DNA of 6,781 bases from Clostridia bacterium (GTDB lineage Bacteria; Bacillota; Clostridia; Oscillospirales; Butyricicoccaceae). The notes beneath the pieces are model-generated. The model worked only from the letters and a program-made list of their open reading frames with translations, had not been told where the DNA came from and did no database searches. The position numbers were made by a program, and so were the translations under genes. Every line of letters starts with the position of its first letter. The first letter of the stretch is position 1. Location: contig JAFYNW010000423.1 in NCBI GenBank assembly GCA_017547995.1, forward strand, positions 1-6,781, written 5' to 3'. Shown here one piece after another: positions 1 to 6,646 of this stretch.

Positions 1-1236
1 ATGCTTCTCGCCTGCAAATATTGCTCAGGCATCGAGGATGACGTACATTATTCGGCCTTTGAGCACCTTAAAAACGAAAAGGCAGAGCAGTTTGAAAATA
101 TCGAAAGCATCAAGGCAGGCAAGCGCGGTCCTATCGTGTCACGTGACGTAATAAGAGGACTCTACGGCAAAACCGCCAACCTTTCTGCATCCCGAATTGA
201 AAAAATCAAGAGCTGTCCGTTTGCATATTTTATGGAATACGGTATGCGTGCAAAGGAACGCAAACGCATCGATGTCGATGCCAATAGCGTCGGCTCGTTT
301 ATGCACGAACTTGTTGAAAATGCCGTCAAGTCCTATATTGAAAAGGGCAGGGAAAATCTTGAAGACGCCATCAGAGCCTCGGCAGAAACCTACATTTCCC
401 GCGTCATGAAGGAAGGGGAAATGACGGCGAAGCTCCGCATTATTCTGGAAAATATTGTTAAAAATTCCTATAGCATAATCGAAAGCATCATCGATGAAAT
501 CGAAAAGTCCGACTTCAAGCCTATGTTCTGCGAGCTCTCCTTCGGCGAGGGCGGTGTGGACGGCTATTCCTTCGAAAGAAACGGTCTCACCGTCAACATC
601 AACGGCAAAATCGACCGTGTCGACGGCTTCGTCAAGGACGGCACACTTCATCTCAAGGTTGTCGACTATAAGACGGGCAAGAAAAAGTTCCGCATTTCCG
701 ACATAATCTACGGCCTCAACATCCAGATGTTCCTCTATATGATGATGCTGAGCGAAATCAAAAACATCGGCATCCGGCAGGGCGACGAGCGCAAGGCGGC
801 GGCAGTTATGTATATTCCGCTTCGCACCGAGTATTCCGATAAGGCCGACCCGTCTGCCAAGCGCGAGGGCTACGTCATCGACGAAGAGGATATCATGGAG
901 GCCCTTGAGCACAGCAAGGACGGTAAATTCTCATATATTCCGGTCAAGCTCAAGAAGGACGGCACCTTTGCCGCCACATCATCGGTGCTCAGTTCGGCTC
1001 AGTTTGCCGACGTATTCCGAAAAATCAAGGACCATCTCAATGAGATTGCCGATATGATTAACACAGGCCACATCGAAGCTCAGCCGTATATCCAGAGCGA
1101 GGAGCACAATGCCTGCAAATATTGTCCGTACGGCGAAGCGTGTGCCTTCGATGAAAGCAACAGCAAGGATAAAATGCGAAAAATAAAGAATCTGCCTGAT
1201 AAAACAGCGCTTACAGAAATGGAGGAGGGAAAATAA
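1..1236 (+). CDS. addB: ATP-dependent helicase/nuclease subunit B, C-terminal part (5' end outside window)
   Basis: This is the C-terminal 411 residues of AddB, which pairs with AddA to unwind and degrade DNA from double-strand breaks until a Chi site is met, preparing ends for RecA. The frame is open at base 1, so the ATG there is only the window edge; known AddB proteins are about 1,160 residues, so the N-terminal helicase-like part is missing. The RecB-type nuclease domain is complete: GSFMHE (about residue 98, His102), GKIDRVD (Asp205), VVDYKTG (Asp222, Lys224) and a QxxxY motif (Gln242, Tyr246). Cys72 in SCPFAYF and Cys372, Cys375 and Cys381 (C-x2-C-x5-C) match the four ligands of the AddB 4Fe-4S cluster, which clamps the nuclease domain. 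The stop codon overlaps the addA start by one base. The protein is cytoplasmic and appears catalytically intact. Family assignment is firm; the true start cannot be seen. Confidence 0.96.
   Translation: MLLACKYCSGIEDDVHYSAFEHLKNEKAEQFENIESIKAGKRGPIVSRDVIRGLYGKTANLSASRIEKIKSCPFAYFMEYGMRAKERKRIDVDANSVGSFMHELVENAVKSYIEKGRENLEDAIRASAETYISRVMKEGEMTAKLRIILENIVKNSYSIIESIIDEIEKSDFKPMFCELSFGEGGVDGYSFERNGLTVNINGKIDRVDGFVKDGTLHLKVVDYKTGKKKFRISDIIYGLNIQMFLYMMMLSEIKNIGIRQGDERKAAAVMYIPLRTEYSDKADPSAKREGYVIDEEDIMEALEHSKDGKFSYIPVKLKKDGTFAATSSVLSSAQFADVFRKIKDHLNEIADMINTGHIEAQPYIQSEEHNACKYCPYGEACAFDESNSKDKMRKIKNLPDKTALTEMEEGK
1221..1229 (+). promoter_or_regulatory. Ribosome binding site of addA
   Basis: GGAGGAGGG lies inside the last codons of addB and ends six bases before the ATG at 1236. 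This strong Shine-Dalgarno sequence fixes the addA start. Together with the TAATG stop/start overlap, it supports translational coupling of the two subunits. Confidence 0.85.
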
Positions 1237-4200
1237 TGGCTGACGTAAAGTTTACAACCGACCAGAATAACGCCATCGTGACCAACGGCACACCCCTCAT
1301 CGTTTCCGCGGCGGCAGGCTCAGGCAAAACAGCCGTCCTCGTCGAGCGCGTTATGCGAATGATTCTCGAGGGCGGTGTCAACGTGACCGACCTTATCGTC
1401 GTTACCTTCACAGAAGCGGCGGCCAGCGAAATGCGCTCCAAAATCACAACTGCAATCCTTGAGCGCCTTGAAAACGACCCTAAAAATACACGACTCAAGC
1501 GTCAGCTTTCCCTGATGCCGAGAGCGAAAATCCAGACCGTCCATTCATTCTGCAGCAGTCTTATCAAGGAAAACTTCCACAGGCTGGGCATTTCCTTCGA
1601 TTTCTCCCTTATCGACGAGGGCGACAAATCTGAGATGCTGAGCGAGTGCTTAGATGCAGTTATGGAAGAGGAATACGCTCATTTTGGTGAAGACGATGAG
1701 TTCAAAGCGGCATTCGATAACTTCTCCACAGACAGAGGCGACAGAGACCTGCGTAATATTGTTCTGGAATTATATGGAAAATTGCGAAGCGACATGTCGC
1801 CGAAAAAATGGCTTGAGGAAACGATAGCCGAAACCTATGCCAACAATGCCGAAGACATCGAAGAAACAAGCTGGGGCGCTTTCCTCATCAGCGAAGCCAG
1901 GGACATCCACGACTATGCATACTCCCGCCTCAAGGCAGGCTATGAGGAGCTTGTCACAGTGCCTGAGGTGGAGGAAAAGTATGGCGATGCCTTCCGCGCG
2001 CTTCTCGAATACGGTGAAAAACTCTCACCACAATTTGGAAAAAACTGGGATGATATCTATAACGTGCTGACAGAAATCCCTGAGGCGAAAATGAAATCCT
2101 GCCGCTATGGTGATAAGGAATTTCTCGAAAAAATGAAGGGCATCAGAACCTATTATTCCGACTCCATCAAGAAAATCCGCGATGGATATATCTCGTCAAG
2201 TGGTGAAACTGTTGTAAAGGAAAATAACATTACAGCACCGATTATACGTGGAATATGTAAGCTTACGATGAAGCTTGAGAAGGCTTTTGACGAAGCCAAG
2301 AGAGAAAAGAATCTCCTCGATTATTCCGACCTTGAGCACATGGCTCTCGCCCTGCTCTATAACGAGGAAACGGGCGAAACGACAGATATTGCCAAGCGTA
2401 TTTCCGAGGAAACCTACGAGCTTCTCGTCGACGAATTCCAGGATACCAACGAAATCCAGGACGTGATTTTCCGTTGCATCGAGCCGAAAAACGGCAACGT
2501 ATTTTTCGTCGGCGACGTCAAGCAGAGCATCTATAAATTCCGCCTTGCCGACCCTTCCATCTTCATCGAGAAGTATAAGGAGGCGGCCGATATTGGTTAC
2601 GAAGGCGAAAAATCCCGCATCAGAATCGACCTCAATAAAAACTTCCGCTCGGCAAATCCTGTGCTTTCAAGCACAAACTTTGTCTTTGAGCATATTATGA
2701 CAGACAGCTTCGGCGGTCTTGACTACGATGAAAAGCAGAAGCTTTATCTCGGTGCAAGCTACGAAACTTCCTATCCGTCCGAGGTCAATATCATCGATAT
2801 GAAGCTTCGTGATGAGGATGCCGATGAAGAAAAGGCAATTCAGGCCGAAGCACGCTTTACGGCAAGCCGCATCAGAGAGCTTTGCGAAACCATGGAAATC
2901 GAAACGAGAGACGGCAAACGCAAGGCCCGTTATTCCGACTTTGCCATCCTGCTCAGCTCCTATTCAAATAAGGTAAGCACCTTCCAGTATGAGCTCAACC
3001 GTTTCGGCATTCCTTGCGCCGTTTCCAAAAAGGAAAACTTCGCAAAGCGAAGCGAAATCCTTGCGGTTATGTCGCTGCTCAAGGTCATCGACAATCCTTA
3101 TCAGGACATTCCGCTTGTGGCAGTCATGCGCTCGTATATGTACGGCTTTACTCCTGACGAAATCGCGCAGACACGCATCGGCAACAAAAACGGCTATCTA
3201 TACGAGGGCCTCGTCAAGCTTGCTGAAACCAACGAAAAGGCGCAGAAGCTCATCGAAAGCCTTGAAAAATATCGTTATATGGCGAAGAATATGCCGGTTT
3301 ACCGCCTCATCGAAGCAATTTACGATGAGCATAAGCTGAGCTGGTTTTTCTCGGGTCTTGTTGACGGTCCGTCAAGAAGGGAAAACCTCGAGCTCCTTCT
3401 CGGTCATGCCGAAAACTACGAAAAGAACGGCTACAAGGGCCTTTTCCGCTTCATAACTTACTTTGAAAACAAGTTCAAAAATCAGGCTGAGGAAAGCACA
3501 ATCGTCACCGAAGGCGTGCAGATTATCAGCATCCATAAGTCCAAGGGGCTTGAATACCCTGTCGTAATCCTGCCCGACCTTGCCAAGCGCTTCAATACGC
3601 AGGACCTTAGCAAGAGCGTCCTCTTCCACGATAAGCTGAAAATTGGCATCAAATACCGCGATGACGACAATATGACGATAAACAGCAGTCAGCTGTATAA
3701 CGCGCTGAAAATCAAGATGCAGAAGGAGCTGACCGAGGAGGAAATGCGTAAGCTTTACGTTGCGATGACACGCGCAAAGCAGAAGCTCGTCATGGTCATG
3801 TCCCTGCCGAATGCCGAAAAGAAAATCAAGGAATGGGCAGAGGACAGCTGGTACGGTGTTTCGCCGACAGTTGCGGCAAGCACAACCTCATTCGCGCAGT
3901 GGCTCATCTATGCCTACATCCATCACCCTGATGCAAATATCCTCCGTGGCTACACAGGTCTTTCCATGCCGCTCATCGAAGACTGCGACGAAAAAATGGA
4001 TTTCCACGTGATTTCTCCTGACGATATCGTTATGCCTGATAAGGATGAAGGCCGAATCGATGATAAGGATAAATTACAGAAAATGGAATTGCCATCCTGG
4101 TTTGACAAGCCTTATGAGCACGAAAACCTGACAGTCCTTCCATCCAAGCTTTCGCCTACTATGCTCAAGGAACTTCGCGGTGAAAATAAGGAATATAAGC

Positions 4201-4730
4201 CAGTTGTAAAGGGAGAGGACTTTGCAGTTGGCGGAGTCGATAAGGGCAACGCAGTCCATCATTTCATGGAACTTTTCGACTTTGAAAGTTGGAAGCACGG
4301 CGAGTATATTGAGGAAATAAAGTCGCGCACTGCCGCCCTCCTCGATGAAGAGGAAAGAGCGCTCCTCGATAACGATGCCATCGATGCATTCTTCTCGAGT
4401 GATATCGCACAGCTTATAAAAAATGCTGATACAATCCGCAAGGAAACCCAGTTTGCCGCTCTGTTTACTCCAAAGGAGCTTGGTCTTTCGCAGGACAAAA
4501 CCGACACAGTCGTAATGAATGGTGTCATCGACCTTATGCTGGAAACCGACGAGGGCATCATCATCGTCGACTATAAGACCGACAGAAAATGGGCACAGCC
4601 TCGCGTTATGGCAAGCGTCCATAAGGAGCAGGTTGAAATCTATGCAAAAGCGGCCGAAAAGACTTATGGCAAGCCGGTTATCGCAAAATATATCTTCCTC
4701 TTTGACGTCAACACAGCGGTCGAAATATAA
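1236..4730 (+). CDS. addA: ATP-dependent helicase/nuclease subunit A
   Basis: AddA is the 3'-5' motor and second nuclease of the AddAB end-resection complex (a UvrD/RecB-like superfamily 1A helicase). The 1,164 residues carry every family motif in order: Q-motif Gln10 (TTDQNNAI), Walker A AAAGSGKT (about 25-32), motif Ia VTFTEAAASEM (56-66), HSFC (103-106), Walker B VDEFQDTN (398-405), motif III GDVKQSIYKFR (426-436), motif IV NKNFRS (467-472), motif V SIHKSKGLEYPVV (765-777) and motif VI YVAMTRAK (841-848). The C-terminal RecB-type nuclease domain has G-NAV-H (His1008), GVID (Asp1099), VDYKTD (Asp1112, Lys1114) and QVEIY (Gln1132, Tyr1136). Both helicase and nuclease therefore look active. 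Length is close to that of known AddA proteins (about 1,200). The gene follows addB with a one-base overlap, consistent with 1:1 production. Transcription ends at the hairpin just downstream. No frameshift or missing motif is seen. Confidence 0.98.
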   Translation: MADVKFTTDQNNAIVTNGTPLIVSAAAGSGKTAVLVERVMRMILEGGVNVTDLIVVTFTEAAASEMRSKITTAILERLENDPKNTRLKRQLSLMPRAKIQTVHSFCSSLIKENFHRLGISFDFSLIDEGDKSEMLSECLDAVMEEEYAHFGEDDEFKAAFDNFSTDRGDRDLRNIVLELYGKLRSDMSPKKWLEETIAETYANNAEDIEETSWGAFLISEARDIHDYAYSRLKAGYEELVTVPEVEEKYGDAFRALLEYGEKLSPQFGKNWDDIYNVLTEIPEAKMKSCRYGDKEFLEKMKGIRTYYSDSIKKIRDGYISSSGETVVKENNITAPIIRGICKLTMKLEKAFDEAKREKNLLDYSDLEHMALALLYNEETGETTDIAKRISEETYELLVDEFQDTNEIQDVIFRCIEPKNGNVFFVGDVKQSIYKFRLADPSIFIEKYKEAADIGYEGEKSRIRIDLNKNFRSANPVLSSTNFVFEHIMTDSFGGLDYDEKQKLYLGASYETSYPSEVNIIDMKLRDEDADEEKAIQAEARFTASRIRELCETMEIETRDGKRKARYSDFAILLSSYSNKVSTFQYELNRFGIPCAVSKKENFAKRSEILAVMSLLKVIDNPYQDIPLVAVMRSYMYGFTPDEIAQTRIGNKNGYLYEGLVKLAETNEKAQKLIESLEKYRYMAKNMPVYRLIEAIYDEHKLSWFFSGLVDGPSRRENLELLLGHAENYEKNGYKGLFRFITYFENKFKNQAEESTIVTEGVQIISIHKSKGLEYPVVILPDLAKRFNTQDLSKSVLFHDKLKIGIKYRDDDNMTINSSQLYNALKIKMQKELTEEEMRKLYVAMTRAKQKLVMVMSLPNAEKKIKEWAEDSWYGVSPTVAASTTSFAQWLIYAYIHHPDANILRGYTGLSMPLIEDCDEKMDFHVISPDDIVMPDKDEGRIDDKDKLQKMELPSWFDKPYEHENLTVLPSKLSPTMLKELRGENKEYKPVVKGEDFAVGGVDKGNAVHHFMELFDFESWKHGEYIEEIKSRTAALLDEEERALLDNDAIDAFFSSDIAQLIKNADTIRKETQFAALFTPKELGLSQDKTDTVVMNGVIDLMLETDEGIIIVDYKTDRKWAQPRVMASVHKEQVEIYAKAAEKTYGKPVIAKYIFLFDVNTAVEI

Positions 4731-4731
4731 G

Positions 4732-4765
4732 AAAAAGCCACTCAAACGAGTGGCTTTAATTTTTT
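4732..4765. terminator. Bidirectional intrinsic terminator between addA and deaD
   Basis: A perfect 10-bp stem (4734-4743 with 4748-4757, AAAGCCACTC/GAGTGGCTTT) closes an AAAC loop. On the + strand it is followed by AA and six T (4760-4765), terminating addBA. Reading the - strand, the stem runs into T residues complementary to the A-run at 4732-4736, so it can also terminate deaD. It occupies essentially the whole 33-bp gap between two convergent stop codons, and its + strand T-run overlaps the deaD TAA. Confidence 0.9.
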
Positions 4766-6455
4766 ATCTCTTTTTCTTTCCGAAGGATGGCTTCTTGCCA
4801 GGCTTGTTTGGTTTGTTTGGCTTGTTGTGAGGCTTGTCAGCCTTGTTGTTTTTCGCCTTGCCGCCGACGTAAAGCTCACAATGCACAGGCTTACTGCCGA
4901 TTCTCAGATTGCCGAGAGAGTCAATCATCTCGAAAACAAGGTCCTTCGGCACTTCAACGAGAGTATGGTCGTCAAAAATGTCGATTTTGCCAATCATTTC
5001 CCCGGAAATCCCCGTTGCACCTGCGATAGCCGCAAGAATCGTGTGAGGCTGAGCCTTGTGCTTCTTGCCGATGGAAATGATGAGCTTTTCAGATTCCTTG
5101 CTGTGATTCTTCGCCTTCATATCTGTCGAGCCGGAGAGAGTCTTTGCCTCTTCAGGACGGGACATATCGCCATCAAAGCAAAGCTGCATAGCCGCCGCCG
5201 CGATATCCTCAGGGGAATAGCCCTCGTTCATAAGAGCTTCGACAGCCTTCTTATATTTACCTTCGATACGGCTGCCAAGAGCCTGACGCATATTATCCAT
5301 AATATCTCCCTTGATGGCGGACTTCTTTTCCACCTTGATTTTCAGTTCTGTGATATCGCTTTTAACAGCGTGTGCAATATTTTTCAGTTCGATAACCTGA
5401 CGTTTGCCTGCGCAAAGTGTGACAGACATACCAAAACGACCTGCTCTGCCAGTTCTGCCGATACGGTGAACGTAATATTCAGTCGTCTGCGGAATATCGT
5501 AGTTGATAACGTAGTCCACGTCGTTTACGTCAATACCGCGTGCCGCAATGTCAGTTGCAATAAGAATCGGAGTCTTGCCACTCTTGAAATCATACATTGT
5601 TGCAATTCGCTGAGACTGACGGATATCCGAATGGATAACGTCACATTCATAGCCGTTTTCCTTGAGGAAAATCATCATATTATCGCTCATCACCTTGGTG
5701 TTGCAGAAAACAATCGAGCGCTTTGGCTTGTATTTGCTTAAAAATGCAAGCAGATATTCGTTCTTTTCGCCTTCAGGCATAGTGATATAACGCTGCTCGA
5801 TGCTGTCGAGAGTCACCTTGCCTGCATCGATGGAGATTTCCTCAGGCTCACGGAGATACTTGTCTGTGATAGCCATAATGGCAGGAGGCATTGTAGCCGA
5901 AAAGAGCAGAGTCTGCCTTTCCTCAGGCACAGACTTGAGAATATCCTCAATTTCCTCCTTGAAACCCATGCTGAGCATTTCGTCAGCCTCGTCAAGGACG
6001 AGAGTACGTAAGTTTTTCAGCTTGAGAGTGCGGCGGTCAATATGGTCGAGGATACGTCCCGGAGTGCCGATAACGATGTTGGAATGACGGATTCTCACAA
6101 TCTGTCTTTCGATAGGCACACCGCCGTAAACGGTAGTGATAGCCGCCCCATCCTTGTGGTTGGCAAGCTTTCTCATCTCGTCGGCAACCTGAAGGGCAAG
6201 CTCACGGGTAGGGCAGACGATGAGCGCCTGCACAGTGGTCTTGTCCTCATCCGTGATGAGATTTTCAATGATAGGCAGGCCGAAAGCAATAGTCTTGCCC
6301 GTGCCCGTCTGGGATTTTGCAATAAGGTCGCGGCCCGATTTGATAATCGGAATCGACTGCGCCTGGACAGGCGTCGCCTCATAGAATCCCATGGAAGAAA
6401 CTGCAGTCAGCATTTCTTCCGATATATTAAGTTGTGCAAATGAAACGTGTGCCAT
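4764..6455 (-). CDS. deaD: DEAD-box ATP-dependent RNA helicase with DbpA-type RNA-binding domain
   Basis: This 563-residue cytoplasmic RNA helicase unwinds short RNA duplexes; relatives (DeaD/CsdA, DbpA/YxiN) act in ribosome assembly, cold adaptation and RNA turnover. Motifs in order: Q motif GFYEATPVQ (Gln31), motif I AKSQTGTGKT (46-55), PTRELA (82-87), TPGR (131-134), DEAD (155-158), SAT (186-188), IVFCNT (248-253), ATDIAARGID (300-309) and HRIGRTGRAGR (330-340). A helical linker (about 365-435) is followed by a DbpA-like RRM-fold domain (about 457-530; KLIISIGKK, TILAAIAGATGI, IGKIDIFDDHTLVEVP). The tail (531-563) is disordered and Lys-rich with three NKP repeats. The chosen ATG has AGAGAGG five bases upstream, and the nearest upstream in-frame ATG runs into a TAA directly before it. 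A promoter and a terminator-like hairpin precede the gene. The DbpA domain suggests rRNA targeting but does not prove it, so it could equally be named dbpA-like or csdA-like. Confidence 0.95.
   Translation of the reverse strand: MAHVSFAQLNISEEMLTAVSSMGFYEATPVQAQSIPIIKSGRDLIAKSQTGTGKTIAFGLPIIENLITDEDKTTVQALIVCPTRELALQVADEMRKLANHKDGAAITTVYGGVPIERQIVRIRHSNIVIGTPGRILDHIDRRTLKLKNLRTLVLDEADEMLSMGFKEEIEDILKSVPEERQTLLFSATMPPAIMAITDKYLREPEEISIDAGKVTLDSIEQRYITMPEGEKNEYLLAFLSKYKPKRSIVFCNTKVMSDNMMIFLKENGYECDVIHSDIRQSQRIATMYDFKSGKTPILIATDIAARGIDVNDVDYVINYDIPQTTEYYVHRIGRTGRAGRFGMSVTLCAGKRQVIELKNIAHAVKSDITELKIKVEKKSAIKGDIMDNMRQALGSRIEGKYKKAVEALMNEGYSPEDIAAAAMQLCFDGDMSRPEEAKTLSGSTDMKAKNHSKESEKLIISIGKKHKAQPHTILAAIAGATGISGEMIGKIDIFDDHTLVEVPKDLVFEMIDSLGNLRIGSKPVHCELYVGGKAKNNKADKPHNKPNKPNKPGKKPSFGKKKR
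4800..4826 (-). repeat. Three 9-bp tandem repeats encoding NKP-NKP-NKP in the DeaD tail
   Basis: Three tandem 9-bp units encode Asn-Lys-Pro at residues 544-552 of the helicase, as AAC AAG CCA, AAC AAA CCA and AAC AAG CCT. The units differ by single third-position changes. They sit in a basic, probably disordered C-terminal extension beyond the DbpA domain, where repeat number could change by slippage without breaking the frame. Confidence 0.8.
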
Positions 6456-6460
6456 TTATA

Positions 6461-6467
6461 CCTCTCT
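6461..6467 (-). promoter_or_regulatory. Ribosome binding site of deaD
   Basis: On the - strand AGAGAGG is followed by five bases (TATAA) and then the ATG at 6455. Its spacing decides the start of the helicase. The two other ATGs in the leader, beginning at 6479 and 6475, have no such site. Confidence 0.8.
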
Positions 6468-6482
6468 GGATTCATTCATCTT

Positions 6483-6507
6483 AAAAAAGCGAGGAAAACT
6501 TCCCCGC
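6483..6507 (-). terminator. Terminator-like hairpin in the deaD 5' leader (candidate attenuator)
   Basis: Read on the - strand, GCGGGGAA and TTCCTCGC (6507-6500 and 6496-6489) form an 8-bp stem with one G-U pair and a three-base loop. The stem is followed directly by six T (6488-6483). It lies about 15 bases after the inferred deaD transcription start and about 28 bases before the start codon, so any full-length deaD mRNA must read through it. No gene on the - strand ends here within the window, so it is not simply the terminator of an upstream unit. Its regulatory role is inferred. Confidence 0.65.
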
Positions 6508-6516
6508 GAAATATCT

Positions 6517-6535
6517 GTATACACAAAAAGTATAC
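6517..6535. repeat. GTATAC-N7-GTATAC dyad at the deaD -10 region and start site
   Basis: Two copies of the self-complementary hexamer GTATAC (6517-6522 and 6530-6535) are separated by seven bases. The second overlaps the deaD -10 hexamer and the first covers the expected transcription start. This spacing places them roughly on one or two helical faces, as in small operators. No known regulator is assigned, and part of the sequence is simply the -10 element. Confidence 0.4.
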
Positions 6536-6557
6536 CATTAAAAATATTTTGTGTCAA
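6529..6557 (-). promoter_or_regulatory. Promoter of deaD (TTGACA-17-TATACT, extended -10)
   Basis: On the - strand the consensus -35 TTGACA (6557-6552) is separated by 17 bases from the -10 TATACT (6534-6529). A TGG directly upstream of the -10 provides an extended -10 TGn motif. Transcription is expected to begin near 6522, giving a leader of about 67 bases that contains the terminator-like hairpin. This is a near-ideal housekeeping sigma promoter. Confidence 0.85.
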
Positions 6558-6569
6558 CAAATTGTTGAC
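6553..6569. promoter_or_regulatory. Perfect 17-bp palindrome between the divergent promoters (candidate operator)
   Basis: GTCAACAA-A-TTGTTGAC has two perfect 8-bp arms around one central base. It overlaps the deaD -35 and is centred near -39 of the inferred deaD start and near -62 of the inferred start of the gene on the other side. There is no T-run, so it is unlikely to be a terminator. I do not match it confidently to a known regulator's motif. Confidence 0.5.
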
Positions 6570-6574
6570 GCACT

Positions 6575-6598
6575 TGAAAGGGCGCGATTGACCTTTCA
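6575..6598. repeat. Inverted repeat TGAAAGG-N10-CCTTTCA over the rightward -35
   Basis: Seven-base arms at 6575-6581 and 6592-6598 are perfect inverted copies with 17-base centre-to-centre spacing. The right arm overlaps the -35 hexamer of the rightward promoter. It could be a second operator or coincidental; nothing else in the sequence decides this. Confidence 0.35.
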
Positions 6599-6616
6599 GC
6601 CGCACTGTGATAGAAT
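6588..6616 (+). promoter_or_regulatory. Promoter of the rightward gene at 6647 (TTGACC-17-TAGAAT, extended -10)
   Basis: TTGACC (6588-6593) lies 17 bases upstream of TAGAAT (6611-6616), with a TGA forming an extended -10 immediately before it. The expected start is near 6623, giving a short leader of about 24 bases that contains the GGAGGA ribosome binding site. Confidence 0.8.
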
Positions 6617-6634
6617 TAAATAAAGAAATTCTAC

Positions 6635-6640
6635 GGAGGA
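6635..6640 (+). promoter_or_regulatory. Ribosome binding site of the gene at 6647
   Basis: GGAGGA is followed directly by an in-frame ATG at 6641 and, six bases further on, by the ATG at 6647. The abutting ATG is too close for normal initiation, so 6647 is preferred. The alternative would add only Met-Cys. Confidence 0.8.
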
Positions 6641-6646
6641 ATGTGT

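Noticed and set aside
1..3. ATG at base 1 as the true start of addB
   Set aside because: It coincides with the window edge, has no upstream sequence to judge, and would leave out roughly the first 700 residues of the family.
139..912. Long open frame (257 codons) on the - strand inside addB
   Set aside because: It lies wholly antisense to a gene with clear conserved motifs, shows no recognisable domain and has a His/Asp/Ala-rich composition typical of reverse frames of biased codons.
4074..4745. 223-codon open frame on the - strand over the addA nuclease region
   Set aside because: It is antisense to a conserved domain and crosses the shared terminator; no domain or convincing translation start supports it.
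4827..5741. 304-codon open frame on the + strand antisense to deaD
   Set aside because: It overlaps the strongly conserved helicase gene, has no recognisable family features, and is explained as a codon-bias shadow.
6456..6479. Tiny upstream frame in the deaD leader (MNESREV) whose TAA directly precedes the deaD ATG
   Set aside because: It has no ribosome binding site, being preceded by a T-run and AAG, and it contains the deaD ribosome binding site within it. It is probably chance, though its junction with the deaD start is neat.
6641..6646. ATG at 6641 as start of the last gene
   Set aside because: It abuts the GGAGGA site with zero spacing; the in-frame ATG six bases later has normal spacing.
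6456..6646. LexA/SOS box, tRNA, or riboswitch in the divergent intergenic region
   Set aside because: No CGAAC-N4-GTTCG-like site, cloverleaf or known riboswitch core is visible; the leader is too short for most aptamers.
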